DNA from: Pelagibacterium sediminicola
GTDB lineage: Bacteria > Pseudomonadota > Alphaproteobacteria > Rhizobiales > Devosiaceae
NCBI RefSeq assembly: GCF_003390885.1
Contig: NZ_QMEL01000002.1
Coordinates: 1 to 64,000 of the forward strand
Length of the DNA: 64,000 nt
Reading direction: 5' to 3'
The position numbers were made by a program, and so were the translations under genes. The notes under the pieces are model-generated. The model made no database searches. It was not told the DNA's origin and was given only the letters and a program-made list of their open reading frames with translations. Shown piece after piece: positions 10,701 to 18,902 of the stretch; positions within the stretch are counted from its first letter, which is position 1, and each line of letters starts with the position of its first letter.

Positions 10701-13524
10701 CGAGGCCGCCGATGGCGGCAATGATACGGTGCAGTCCGCACTGGCGAGCTACCAACTCGATGCGAATATCGAAAATCTCGAACTGGTCGGAACCGCCTTC
10801 GAGGGTATCGGTAACGGTCTCGACAACCGCCTGACCGGCAATGAAGCGGACAATTATCTGCGCGGCGCCGGCGGGACGGATACGGTGGTTCTGGCCGGCC
10901 CCGTCACAGACCATCAATTCACGCTGGAAGGCGGGGCGTTCTTCATCGCAAGCGACGCTGGCGGCAAGGACCGGATTCAGAATATCGAGCGGGCCGATAT
11001 CGAGGGACGCATCTACAACTTCGTGCGTGCCAACAACAACAATAACCCCAACCCCGCGCAGGGTGGCGCTGAAGCTGACCTCATGCTGGGCTTTGATGGC
11101 AATGACGTGCTGACCAGCAATGGCGGCGACGACATCCTGATCGGCGGCAATGGCGACGATGTCATGCGGGGCGGCGACGGCGATGACGTCTATGTCGTCA
11201 CCGAGGAGGGCGATGTTGTCGACGAAACCGGCGGATCAGGGATCGACACGATCCTTTCCACGGTCACGCGCGACCTTCACCCGGCCCGCGTCGATTATAT
11301 CGAGGGCGATGTCGAGAATCTGACCCTGCTCGGCACCGCCGATATCGATGGTACCGGCAACGGCCTCGACAACGTACTGATCGGCAATGCCGGCAACAAC
11401 CGTCTGGGCGGCGGCAATGGCAACGACACGCTGATCGGCAATGCCGGGGACGATCGCCTGCTTGGACACTCCGGCGACGACATGCTCGAGGGTGGCGAAG
11501 GCAGCGATATCATCAATGGCGGCAACGGTACCGATACCGCAGTCTTTGCGGGCGCTGCCGGCGACTATGCGGTGGATATGCTGAGCAATGGCAACATGAC
11601 CGTTACTCATCTGGCGAGCGGCGATGTCGATAGGCTGATCAATATCGAGCAAGTGAAGTTCGGCGGCGGCCAGGCTCTCGCCATCGTCACCGATCCCGCC
11701 GCAACGCCGACCGGGCCCTCGCTGATCCTGGGCACCGAGGCAGGCGAAACCATTGTCGGCAGCAACGGGGACGATATCATCATAGGCGGTCCCGGCGACG
11801 ACACGCTCAACGGGTACGATCTGGGCGACGGAGACGACGACACCGTCCCGCTTCAGATGGACGACGATACCTTCATCTGGCGGCCGGGTGACGGCACCGA
11901 CACCATCAACGGCGGCGGAGAGGGCATCAATGGCGACCTGTTCCAGATCATTGGCGATGCTACGGCCGAGACGTACCGCATCTATACCTATGACGAGGCG
12001 GTAGCCCGGATCGGCTTTGCAGGCAGCGACGAAAGCGAGATCGTCGTTACCCGACAGGTGGAAGGCGAAGAAGAAACCATCATCGCCGAGCTCACCGAGA
12101 TCGAGGAGATCGTCGTCAATGGCGGCGGTGTGAGCGCAAGCGGCGATTTCGGCGGAGATACCGTTGAGATGTATGGCAGCTTCGATGTGTCCACCAGCTT
12201 GCGGCCCGACACGATCACGGTGATCGGATCGAAGGGAAACGACACGGTGAACATCTCGTCGCTGTTGTCCAACCACCGCATCGTCTTCCGTGGGGCTGGC
12301 GGCAACGACATCATCATCGGCGCCCTGCGGCCCCAGGACGTGATTGTCCTCGCGACCGGCAAGACCATCGCGGACTATATCGCCGTGGAACACGGGGACG
12401 GTTCGACCTCGATCACCTCGGAGGATCACACCGTGACCTTCTGGGCCACGGATGGACTGCCGCAGTTTACGACGCAGCAGCCCGATGATGAAGACGACGA
12501 AACGCCCGACACCGACGGCCAACAGCCTGATGGATGGGACGATCATCATGACGATGACGACGACGATAATCAGAATGATGATGATCAGGACGATGACGAT
12601 GACGACGATGATGACGATATCGACGTTGCGCCATCGGTGTCGGGTCCGATAACCGGAACGGCGGATGACGATGTACTGCTTGGCACGTCAGCAGCCGATC
12701 TCATTCTTGGGATGGCAGGCACCGACTACATCATTTCGGGCGCTGGCGCGGACGTGATCCGGGCGGGTGAAGGCGATGATCTCGTCGATGCGGGTGCGGG
12801 CCGGGATATCGTCTTTGCCGGGGACGGTGACGACGAACTCTTCGGCGGCGCAGACGACGATGTGCTTTACGGGGAAGACGGCAACGACTGGCTTTCCGGC
12901 GGTGCCGGGAACGATCTGCTGGATGGCGGGAGCGGCGACGATACCGTGTTCGGCGGAGAGGGAGATGACATGTTCATCGGCCGCCGTGACGATGGCGACG
13001 ATTCCTACGATGGCGGGGCCGGTATCGATACGCTCGATCTGGGTGCTCTCAATCAGGCCGTTGAGGTCGATCTGGGGACCGGCATCGGCGGGCGCGGCAG
13101 CGTAACGGGCGCCCAATCGGGAACCGATATGCTCTATGGCATCGAAAACGTCACCACGGGGTCGGGGAACGACACCATCATCGCCAGCAACGCCGTCAAC
13201 ATCATCGACGGTGGCGATGGCAACGACGTCTTTGTCTTCACCTCAAGGGCTGCGGCAGACGGCGACACCATCGTCGGCTTTGAAACCGGCGACAAGATCG
13301 ATCTTTCAGGGATCGACGCCAACACCGGCGCTTCCGGAGTCCAGAGCTTCACGCTGGTTTCAGGGCAGGCCAATGCGCCCGGTCAGGTCGCTGTGTCGCA
13401 CGAAAGCCGGGAGGACGGCGACTTCACCGTGGTGACGGGCAATACGAGCGGAGGGGACGAACCCGATTTCCGTATCGAGATCGCCGGTAATCACACGCTC
13501 GGCAGCAACGACTTCAATCTCTGA
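4711..13524 (+). CDS. Giant RTX heme peroxidase (peroxicin/MopA-like), type I secreted
   Basis: 2,937 residues from ATG 4711, which follows GGGGAGGG 4 nt upstream. The N-terminal third is an animal-type heme peroxidase. Seen are the distal motif GQFFDHGLD (His ~238), FHSEHNRQV (~531-539), the proximal heme ligand YRFGHSM (His ~642) and INIARGRDAGVPSLNEAR. RTX calcium-binding repeats (GGxGxDxUx) follow in blocks at about residues 1000-1130, 1290-1320, 1670-2270 and 2645-2835. Two Ig/cadherin-like modules lie at ~1450-1660 and an Asp-rich linker at ~2590-2640. There is no N-terminal signal peptide, and the C-terminus is a glycine/acid-rich T1SS-type tail. The ATPase and adaptor genes lie directly downstream. 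Peroxicins and the Mn(II)-oxidising MopA proteins have this architecture; the actual substrate cannot be told from sequence. Confidence 0.92.
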   Translation: MAVKLNRHDLEFILDQIRIAEAHVAGTPLVQLIAQPHLPYGLRTVDGSYNNLIEGRELWGAADQVMPRMLNPNYLNDGDGDTQDMGPVEMGAPQPVTNTDYGVVGAETNPFAPGGNGGHTGNVADADPRIISNLISDQTLRNPAAITAALQHAGYEDLANGVIEVRAHYQAYMAAIQGLDSDDPAVSAAKAALDQTLLDTYGIEMDGHSVLLPNVAPDEGLSAPFNGWMTFFGQFFDHGLDLIHKGNNGTIFVPLAADDPLRTHGPDGIADSGDEVPPHMAFMALTRLTPTMGPGEDGILGTADDTAEAQNKTTPFVDQNQTYTSHPSHQVFLREYEMVFSEAHGREVPLATGHLLDGSNGGLATWADVKAQAAEKLGIIMSDIDVLGVPLLLTDPYGEFIRGENGFPQVIVNIGPDLVPNTDDDIAVSWDGTTGNEVVLAELNGGLGPVRTSHQFLDDIAHTAAPFFDPATPSVLAADPDTGTDAYGNPVPFDPNTGANLYYDNELLDRHFITGDGRGNENIGLTAVHHVFHSEHNRQVEANKAHILEIASSGKAEDIAFLNEWLLTPVAAGFDENALQWDGERLFQTARFATEMQYQHLVFEEFGRKVQPLIDLFVFNTITDVNPAIFAEFAHTVYRFGHSMLTDHLTLLPLNAAGQPVAYDAEGNEIAVDIADWGVDVGLIDAFLNPILFDRDQSISAEQAAGAIMRGMSYVHGNEIDEFVVDSLRNNLLGLPLDLPAINIARGRDAGVPSLNEARAQLHAASNSSWLKPYESWADFGANLKTPASIINFIAAYGTHTSIVDADTLVEKRDAATALVLGGTGAPDDRFDFLNGTGLWAAIETGLNLIDLWIGGLAEKIMPFGGMLGSTFNAVFELQMENLQEGDRFYYLSRTQGLNLLNELENNAFSKLIMANTDLSQPGPDGIRGTEDDVITHHIGVDSFAKHDLVLEVDESRQIALDPQGDDPVLEAIRAKVQRDDPSTAAVETNYLRFTGGEHAVMGGTDQDDTIIGGDGDDAIWGGSGNDRIEGGHGVDLIIGGDGDDIITDAGDTGDFIKGEGGDDVIANSNGLDVVMGGDGQDVIIVGVDATEVFAGEGNDFILGGLDHDFILGNEGDDWIEGGDGFDVLNGDNSELFFNSTILGHDVMFAGENENDFDAESGDDIMVQGESVMRNEGMFGFDWAIHKGSPVAADSDMRIPIFTTVADDILRDRFDQTEGLSGWIHNDVLRGDDRGSTEEIEVEFSLENHGLTQAGINRIHGLRELLGDAVAAAPTDPDVDLESIVAWAEGNILLGGDGNDTFEGRGANDFIHGDAWLNVRISVRELDTGGNVTETEAFTVDSLKQMVTIDGQTKQLASFLLDGTVKPRQLTIVREILYAEDVSDDTDTAIFAGNRDWYEITHVGDRTYVARRESEDIDPQVDEGTDTLIGIERIQFADSMYTIRQTGNFDPTGRLVITGLPAQEDQTLTVHAANIGDLNNPDGKVAENAITYRWQIERNDGTGDYINIPGTSGNTFTPSDEHEGLRIRVLGTYVDAAGVTEIVSSQPTDPVLGVNDEPVGPLPISDMSPTEGQPLTATVAFTDPDGMTDAFEEFLLTYQWQSSANGVDGWVDVPAEAGGNQRTFVPGPEVVERHLRMVVVYQDDSLNTHTVISEVTEVVGNHIVTDQAVVSMAQGGDAEGGTTVGADWVEAGDGDNSISGGDGGDVLKGGGGNDTLNGDGGDDIITGGTGNDTIAAGTGNDTIVYATEDGNDAIDGGAGEDTLRVVQKTSGPDIDDTLQVTMSGGVVSQANGASLTSVEKLEADLAGGNDTLVYDTAEAVSVNLLSGAATGFSFTRGIENVTSGSGDDTLLGNIRDNLFDGREGNDTLRGGFGGDTLTGGEGNDQLWGEEGDDLLEGGAGDDRLDGGAGVDTASFASAPSAVTVSLAGLTSFEEQDTIGAGVDRLISIENLIGSDHDDTLIGSDGDNVIDGGTGADTMTGGLGDDTYVVDNVGDEPVEAADGGNDTVQSALASYQLDANIENLELVGTAFEGIGNGLDNRLTGNEADNYLRGAGGTDTVVLAGPVTDHQFTLEGGAFFIASDAGGKDRIQNIERADIEGRIYNFVRANNNNNPNPAQGGAEADLMLGFDGNDVLTSNGGDDILIGGNGDDVMRGGDGDDVYVVTEEGDVVDETGGSGIDTILSTVTRDLHPARVDYIEGDVENLTLLGTADIDGTGNGLDNVLIGNAGNNRLGGGNGNDTLIGNAGDDRLLGHSGDDMLEGGEGSDIINGGNGTDTAVFAGAAGDYAVDMLSNGNMTVTHLASGDVDRLINIEQVKFGGGQALAIVTDPAATPTGPSLILGTEAGETIVGSNGDDIIIGGPGDDTLNGYDLGDGDDDTVPLQMDDDTFIWRPGDGTDTINGGGEGINGDLFQIIGDATAETYRIYTYDEAVARIGFAGSDESEIVVTRQVEGEEETIIAELTEIEEIVVNGGGVSASGDFGGDTVEMYGSFDVSTSLRPDTITVIGSKGNDTVNISSLLSNHRIVFRGAGGNDIIIGALRPQDVIVLATGKTIADYIAVEHGDGSTSITSEDHTVTFWATDGLPQFTTQQPDDEDDETPDTDGQQPDGWDDHHDDDDDDNQNDDDQDDDDDDDDDDIDVAPSVSGPITGTADDDVLLGTSAADLILGMAGTDYIISGAGADVIRAGEGDDLVDAGAGRDIVFAGDGDDELFGGADDDVLYGEDGNDWLSGGAGNDLLDGGSGDDTVFGGEGDDMFIGRRDDGDDSYDGGAGIDTLDLGALNQAVEVDLGTGIGGRGSVTGAQSGTDMLYGIENVTTGSGNDTIIASNAVNIIDGGDGNDVFVFTSRAAADGDTIVGFETGDKIDLSGIDANTGASGVQSFTLVSGQANAPGQVAVSHESREDGDFTVVTGNTSGGDEPDFRIEIAGNHTLGSNDFNL
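12481..12645 (+). repeat. Asp/His-rich low-complexity linker in the RTX peroxidase
   Basis: GAY-codon-rich microsatellite-like DNA encodes a run dominated by Asp with scattered His, Asn, Gln, Glu and Trp. It separates the main RTX region from the last RTX block and the secretion tail. It is probably an unfolded acidic spacer that may bind divalent cations, and is prone to length change by slippage. Confidence 0.7.
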
Positions 13525-13530
13525 ACAAGG

Positions 13531-13557
13531 TGCCTGGCCGGATTGTCCGGCCAGGCA
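13531..13557 (+). terminator. Strong intercistronic hairpin after the peroxidase gene
   Basis: A perfect 12-bp inverted repeat (TGCCTGGCCGGA / TCCGGCCAGGCA) with a 3-nt TTG loop begins 6 nt after the peroxidase stop codon. It is not followed by a T-run, so it is more likely a partial terminator or an mRNA 3'-end stabiliser than a full intrinsic terminator. It would let the cell make more peroxidase than transporter from one message. Confidence 0.6.
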
Positions 13558-13582
13558 ACCGTGATCGCGTGGGGGAGAACCG

Positions 13583-15316
13583 ATGGCCACCGCACAAGTT
13601 TCCGACAAACTCGCCGAGCACCGCCGCGATGAGTTCCTGAAGCGCAAGTTCAAGAAGATCGGTATTTTCCTGTTCTGGATTTCGGGCATCATCAACGTGC
13701 TGGCACTCACCGGCGCGTTCTATATGCTGCAGATCTACGACAGAGCGCTGACCAGCGGCTCGATACCCACGCTGGCGGCGCTGTCGGTGCTGGCAGTGGG
13801 GCTCTACATGTTCCAGGGCCTGTTCGACACGATCCGCGGTCAGCTTATGGTCCGAGTTGGTGCGCGGTTCGACAAGATCCTTGCACCCATCGCCCACCGG
13901 GTAAGCGTCGACATGCCCCGGTTCGGCTTCTCCCCCTCCGAAGCTCTCGAACGGGGGCGGGATGTCGATACGGTGCGCAACTTTCTCGGTTCACAAGGGC
14001 CGGGCGCGCTGTTCGACTTGCCCTGGGTGCCGCTCTATCTGCTGTTCGTCTATTTCCTGCACCCGGTGCTCGGCGCCGTGACGCTGGGCGGTATCGCGGT
14101 CCTTACGCTTCTCACCATCATCACCGAACTCAAATCGCGCAAGCTGGCAAAGTCCGCGCAACAGGCAGGGATCGTGCGCAACGCGATCGCCGATTCCAAT
14201 GCGCGCAATGCCGAGGTCATCAGGGCCATGGGGTTTGCCGGGAGCGCGGTGGGACGATTCAACCACGCCAATGACGAACATCTGGTTCTCCAGACCCGCA
14301 CCAACGACATTATCGGCACGTTCAGCGCCTTTTCACGCGTACTGCGGATGTTGCTGCAATCGTCGCTGCTGGGCCTGGGCGCCTATTTCACGATACAAGG
14401 CCAGATGTCGGCCGGCGCCATCATCGCCGTGTCGGTGGCCGCCGGACGGGCGCTGGCGCCGATCGATCTGGCTATCGGCAACTGGAAGGGCGTGGTCGCC
14501 GCGCGGCAGGCGTTCAATCGGCTGCGCGACACCATGGTGGCACTCGACAAGGGCCCACAGCCGCTGGACCTGCCGGCACCCTCACAATCCTTGAGCGTCG
14601 AAAAGATCACGGTGGCATCCCCCGGCTCCGGCCAGGTGCTGCTCTCGGAAGTGGGTCTTCACATCGCGGCGGGACAGGCGCTGGGCATCATCGGCCCGAG
14701 CGGCGGCGGCAAGACGACGTTGATCAAGGCCATAACCGGAATCTGGCCGACACTGCGCGGCTCGATCCGGGTCGACGGGGCGGAGATCAACCAATGGGAA
14801 GAAGAAAAGCTGGGGCGGCATTTCGGTTATCTTCCCCAGGAGGTCTCGCTTCTCGACGGCTCGATCATCGAAAACATCTCACGTTTTGCCCCGGACCGGG
14901 ACGGAGACAAGGTGGTGGCAGCAGCCAGGGAAGCCGGCGCGCATGACCTGATCGTGCGGCTGCCGAACGGGTACGATACGCAACTGGGGCCCATGGGGAC
15001 GGCACTTTCGGCCGGCCAACGCCAGCGGATCGGGCTTGCGCGGGCGCTTTACGACCAGCCATTCATCGTGGTGCTCGATGAACCCAACGCGTTTCTCGAC
15101 GCCGAAGGGGAAGCCGCGCTCAACGACGCCATCCGGCGTATTCGCAAGCGCGGTGCAATTGCGCTCGTCGTGGCGCACCGTCCATCCGTTCTCGCGGAAG
15201 TGGATATGATCGCGGTCATCCAGAACGGCAAACTCACTGGCTTCGGTCCCAAGGAACAGGTTCTGGGCGGAGCGCGCAGCGTGGCGGATGAGCCCGCCCG
15301 GCGCAGGGCGGGATGA
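13583..15316 (+). CDS. Type I secretion ABC ATPase/permease (PrtD family)
   Basis: 577 residues. The N-terminal half is a membrane domain (hydrophobic segments around 27-47, 60-80, 145-185 and 245-285). The C-terminal ATPase has Walker [10 protein letters not shown] (~375), the signature [15 protein letters not shown] (~470) and Walker [14 protein letters not shown] (~495). It lacks an N-terminal C39 peptidase, matching PrtD/AprD-type exporters that move RTX proteins from the cytoplasm without leader cleavage. GGGGGAG stands about 6 nt before the start. The stop codon overlaps the next gene by 4 nt (ATGA). With the HlyD-type gene downstream it forms the inner-membrane part of the secretion system; the likely cargo is the peroxidase just upstream. 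Confidence 0.92.
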   Translation: MATAQVSDKLAEHRRDEFLKRKFKKIGIFLFWISGIINVLALTGAFYMLQIYDRALTSGSIPTLAALSVLAVGLYMFQGLFDTIRGQLMVRVGARFDKILAPIAHRVSVDMPRFGFSPSEALERGRDVDTVRNFLGSQGPGALFDLPWVPLYLLFVYFLHPVLGAVTLGGIAVLTLLTIITELKSRKLAKSAQQAGIVRNAIADSNARNAEVIRAMGFAGSAVGRFNHANDEHLVLQTRTNDIIGTFSAFSRVLRMLLQSSLLGLGAYFTIQGQMSAGAIIAVSVAAGRALAPIDLAIGNWKGVVAARQAFNRLRDTMVALDKGPQPLDLPAPSQSLSVEKITVASPGSGQVLLSEVGLHIAAGQALGIIGPSGGGKTTLIKAITGIWPTLRGSIRVDGAEINQWEEEKLGRHFGYLPQEVSLLDGSIIENISRFAPDRDGDKVVAAAREAGAHDLIVRLPNGYDTQLGPMGTALSAGQRQRIGLARALYDQPFIVVLDEPNAFLDAEGEAALNDAIRRIRKRGAIALVVAHRPSVLAEVDMIAVIQNGKLTGFGPKEQVLGGARSVADEPARRRAG

Positions 15317-17322
15317 CCATGACGATCGAAGTCAAATCCAGCAGACAGCCCCTTCCGGATGAGCAGCCGCGCAAGAGATTCGATTTCTTCGCGCGCGAAA
15401 AGACGACCAGTTTGCCCGTTCATATAGGATTGGCGGTCGTGGCGCTGGCCGTCTATTTCCGCCACCTGCTTTCGCACGAGGCGGCCAAAAATGGTCCGGA
15501 AGATCGCGAAGCGGGCGGGGAGCACGAGGCGGCGCCGATGTCAGCCCGCATGCGGAGGGCCGGAAAGGACGAGCGCGACGCGCACGAACCGGCAGCCGAA
15601 AGCAAAAGATCGATCGCCGAACTTGACCCTTATGATCCCAAAAGCGAGACGGACTGGTCGCCCTCGATTCTGGTTTCCGATCAGAGTGGCAAACTGCGCT
15701 TCACGCGCCCGCACGTTGAGTTCCAGCCCATCAGCGTCTTTCCGGCGGCGTATGGGGTCCAGCTTTCCAACGACAACATCCCGCGCCGCCCGACGCCCCA
15801 TCCGTTCATCCCGCACCCCATAGATCCGCTGGTCAGCGAGCCGGACAGCACCGACGCCGGCCCACAAAAGCCGGAGGAGGATCAAGACGATGAAGACGAC
15901 CATGACGGGGACGGCCGAGCCAATCGTGCTCCGATCACGACCGGCCCCGTGCGGCTGAACGATATTATTGCCGGGCAGGCGGTCCTTATCGGCCTCACCC
16001 ATCTTCTGGCCGGGGCATACGATCCCGATGGCGATCTGCTTTTGGTTGGCGACGTCAACGCAACGGGCCTGGATGTGTTGCCGACGGCCAGTGGTTGGAC
16101 CATGCGGAGCGAGCATGGGATGCTTGGGCCGGTCACGCTCTCCTACATGATAAGCGACGGACAGGCCTCGGTCTGGCAGATGGCGCATTTCGACATTGTG
16201 CGGAACACCGTCACATTGACGCCGGGCGACGACGTGTTCGTAGGCACCGCCTACGACGACGATATCGATGCGGGAGCCGGTGACGATATCGTCAACGCCA
16301 TGGCTGGTCATGACCTCGTTGTGGGCGGTCCGGGCGACGATCATCTGTTTGGCGATGATGGCGATGACGTCCTGCACGGCGGGGCGGGCATGGACGTGAT
16401 ATTCGGCGGCAACGGCAATGACATCATCCATGGCGGCGAGGACAACGACCGGCTGTTTGGTGAAGGGGGGGCCGATACGCTGTTCGGAGATGCCGGCGAC
16501 GACTGGATAGAGGGTGGCAAAGGGGACGATATTCTCGATGGGGGCAGCGGCAATGACGATCTTTTCGGCGGAGAGGGCCGGGACAGACTGAGTGGCGCCG
16601 AGGGCGACGATAATCTGTCGGGCGGCGTCGGCAACGATGCGCTCGACGGGGGCGAAGGATCGGACATCCTTTCCGGCGGCGAGGGGGACGACGTCCTCGT
16701 CGGTGGCGAAGGTGACGATGCCGTCGAGGGGGAAAGCGGCGACGACACCGTGGTGGGTGGCGGCGGCAATGACGCTTACGACGGGGGCACCGGATATGAT
16801 GTTCTGGACTATAGCGCCTCGGCGGAGGGCCTGATCATCGACGACAGGACCGGCGAAGCGAGTGGCGCCCAGATTGGCGAGGATGTCTTTACCGGCTTTG
16901 AACAGATCAATGGCGGTACAGGAGACGATCTGTTCGTGATCGGAGCGTCGGCCCGGGTCATTTCGGGCGGGCGCGGGCGTGACATGTTCATTTTTGAAGT
17001 CACAGACGAAAATCCTTCGCTGAGCGAGGATATCGTTCACGACATCCTCGACTTCGTGGTGGGAGATCGTATCCGTGTGCGCGACTACGATATCAGCCGC
17101 GAAGCGCGCGCCGCCGAGCGGGATCTGTTCCGCTCCATCTACGGCGACGATAATGACGACTGGCTGCGGGCGGACATTCCGATCCTCGTCACCCATGACA
17201 CCGTGGAAGGATTCGAGAAAACGATCATCCATGCCGATTTCAACGGCGACGATGTCACCGACGTAACCATCAGCATTCGTAACGTCCTGCTCGCCTGGAC
17301 GAACGATCCGGTCTCGGCCTGA
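15313..17322 (+). CDS. RTX repeat protein with N-terminal membrane segment
   Basis: 669 residues, start overlapping the ATPase stop codon by 4 nt. Residues ~35-55 ([19 protein letters not shown]) form one hydrophobic segment after a basic N-terminus, followed by a charged, disordered stretch. A cadherin-like module lies near 215-295 and a dense RTX block near 300-505 (for example [19 protein letters not shown]). A C-terminal region of ~160 residues resembles RTX tail domains. Lying between the ATPase and the adaptor gene, with its own membrane segment, it is not an ordinary T1SS cargo; it could be a tethered cell-surface protein or an accessory of the exporter. The function is unknown. Confidence 0.8.
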   Translation: MTMTIEVKSSRQPLPDEQPRKRFDFFAREKTTSLPVHIGLAVVALAVYFRHLLSHEAAKNGPEDREAGGEHEAAPMSARMRRAGKDERDAHEPAAESKRSIAELDPYDPKSETDWSPSILVSDQSGKLRFTRPHVEFQPISVFPAAYGVQLSNDNIPRRPTPHPFIPHPIDPLVSEPDSTDAGPQKPEEDQDDEDDHDGDGRANRAPITTGPVRLNDIIAGQAVLIGLTHLLAGAYDPDGDLLLVGDVNATGLDVLPTASGWTMRSEHGMLGPVTLSYMISDGQASVWQMAHFDIVRNTVTLTPGDDVFVGTAYDDDIDAGAGDDIVNAMAGHDLVVGGPGDDHLFGDDGDDVLHGGAGMDVIFGGNGNDIIHGGEDNDRLFGEGGADTLFGDAGDDWIEGGKGDDILDGGSGNDDLFGGEGRDRLSGAEGDDNLSGGVGNDALDGGEGSDILSGGEGDDVLVGGEGDDAVEGESGDDTVVGGGGNDAYDGGTGYDVLDYSASAEGLIIDDRTGEASGAQIGEDVFTGFEQINGGTGDDLFVIGASARVISGGRGRDMFIFEVTDENPSLSEDIVHDILDFVVGDRIRVRDYDISREARAAERDLFRSIYGDDNDDWLRADIPILVTHDTVEGFEKTIIHADFNGDDVTDVTISIRNVLLAWTNDPVSA

Positions 17323-17347
17323 GTTCCGGCGTCGAAAGGAAGATGAA

Positions 17348-18682
17348 ATGTCCAATCCAGTTTACCAGACCGGCTTCTCCCGTATGGATATCGATCCGGT
17401 CGAGAAGATGTTCTCGCTCAGGGCGCGCGTGATCTGGGGTGTGATCTTGGCCATCCTGCTGCTGGGCGGTGTTTTCGGCTGGGCGGGCATGGCAAAGCTT
17501 TCAGGCGCGGTCATCGGGGTGGGCACCGTGCTGGTGGATGACGACATCAAGGTCGTCCAGCACCCGGATGGCGGCGTGTTGCGTGAAATCCTCGTGCGTG
17601 AGGGCGATGAGGTTGCCGCGGGGCAGGTGCTGATGCGGCTCGAAGACGCCGAGATCGCGGCGGAAAAGGCAATTCTGGAAGGCCAGCTCATCGAATTGCT
17701 GGCGCGGCGCGCGCGGCTGGCAGCCGAAGCGATGGGAATAGAGGCGATAGACTTCCCAGAGGCCCTTTCACCGGGGCGGCCCGGCGTTTCGGCAATCGCT
17801 GCCGGTGAGCGGCAATTGTTCGCGGGCGACCTGGCGCGTCATCGATCGCAGCGCAACCAATTGCTGCTGCAGGTCGATCAGCTCAATGAGGAAATCAACG
17901 GCCTGGAGTTCCAGCGCACAGCGACCATCGCGGAATCCGAACTGGCGCAGAGCGAACTGGAGCGGCTGAGGCAATTGGCCCAAAGCAATCTGATCGAAGC
18001 TTCCCGGGTAACGACAGCGGAGCGGGACATTATTCGCCTCCAGGGCCAAACGGGCAATCTCGATACGGGCATCGCCCGCGCCCAGGTCCGCATATCCGAT
18101 GTGGAATTGCAAGTGCTCCAACTCGATGGGACCCGGCAGACCGAGGCACAACGGCAACTGGGCGTGGTCGAGGCGCAGATCGCCGAGCTCGAGGAACGGT
18201 TGAGCGCCTCGGTGGCGCGCTACGCCCGGACCGTCATCCTGGCCCCGGTGGCCGGAACCATCAATGAACTCAATGTCACTACCGTGGGCGGCGTCATTTC
18301 CCCGGCCGAGAGGCTGGTGACGATCGTACCCGACGATGCCGACCTCGTCATCGAATTCCGCGTGGCTATCAACGATATCGATCAGGTGAATGTGGGGGGA
18401 GCCGCGATTTTGCGTTTTGTCGCCTTCAATCAACGCACGACGCCCGAAGTGAGGGGGGACATCCTTCGCGTTTCCGCAGCGTCCCAGCAGGACAGCCAGA
18501 CTGGCGAGAGATTTTATCTCGCACAGGTCGAGGTCGATCACGACAGCATGGCCTTCGATCCGAGCCAACTCGTTCCAGGCATGCCGGTCGAGGTGTTTGT
18601 CGAGACCGAGCAACAAACGGCAATCGCCTATTTCATGAAGCCGTTCACCGACCAGATCGCGAGGGCGTTTCGAGAAGAATAA
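17348..18682 (+). CDS. HlyD-family type I secretion membrane fusion protein (PrtE-like)
   Basis: 444 residues; AAAGGA precedes the start. One transmembrane helix at ~28-48 (VIWGVILAILLLGGVFGWAG), then the biotinyl-lipoyl-like half (VVQHPDGGVLREILVREGDEV), a long coiled-coil hairpin (~100-290, rich in Leu/Glu/Arg/Gln), the second lipoyl half (ILAPVAGTINELNVTTVGGVI) and a beta-barrel domain ending PGMPVEVFVET. It bridges the inner-membrane ATPase and an outer-membrane TolC-type channel that is not encoded in this window. It is the last gene of the putative secretion operon. Confidence 0.92.
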   Translation: MSNPVYQTGFSRMDIDPVEKMFSLRARVIWGVILAILLLGGVFGWAGMAKLSGAVIGVGTVLVDDDIKVVQHPDGGVLREILVREGDEVAAGQVLMRLEDAEIAAEKAILEGQLIELLARRARLAAEAMGIEAIDFPEALSPGRPGVSAIAAGERQLFAGDLARHRSQRNQLLLQVDQLNEEINGLEFQRTATIAESELAQSELERLRQLAQSNLIEASRVTTAERDIIRLQGQTGNLDTGIARAQVRISDVELQVLQLDGTRQTEAQRQLGVVEAQIAELEERLSASVARYARTVILAPVAGTINELNVTTVGGVISPAERLVTIVPDDADLVIEFRVAINDIDQVNVGGAAILRFVAFNQRTTPEVRGDILRVSAASQQDSQTGERFYLAQVEVDHDSMAFDPSQLVPGMPVEVFVETEQQTAIAYFMKPFTDQIARAFREE

Positions 18683-18902
18683 AAGGTCGGCGGGCAATAC
18701 GAAGGCGCTTGTTTCCCATGACATGGGCCGGCGGACTTGCCAGCTTCGAGCCGATGTGGCAAAGGCCGGTGGCAATCACCCCGGACCCGGTGCAATTCCG
18801 GGTGGCTCTTCCGGCCGCCGATCCGCCGGACACTCAGGATAAAGCTCGCCTTTCAACGTTCGGTCCGCCAGGGCGACCCGGACGACAGCTTCGATTGTGT
18901 TC
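18683..18902. other. Leader between hlyD-like gene and SulP gene
   Basis: 220 bases with no gene. A short perfect hairpin, ACCCGG/CCGGGT with a 7-nt loop, lies at 18785-18803, without a T-run. Several GC-rich inverted stretches surround it, but I match no known riboswitch. It may end the secretion operon transcript and carry the promoter of the SulP gene. Confidence 0.35.

Noticed and set aside
7711-13210. CRISPR-like or tandem DNA repeat in the RTX region
   Set aside because: The periodicity is of the 9-residue RTX code with variable codons, in frame, without identical repeats or unique spacers.
15541-17355. Long minus-strand frame opposite the second RTX gene
   Set aside because: Same shadow effect as in the peroxidase; the plus frame is supported by RTX motifs and operon overlap.
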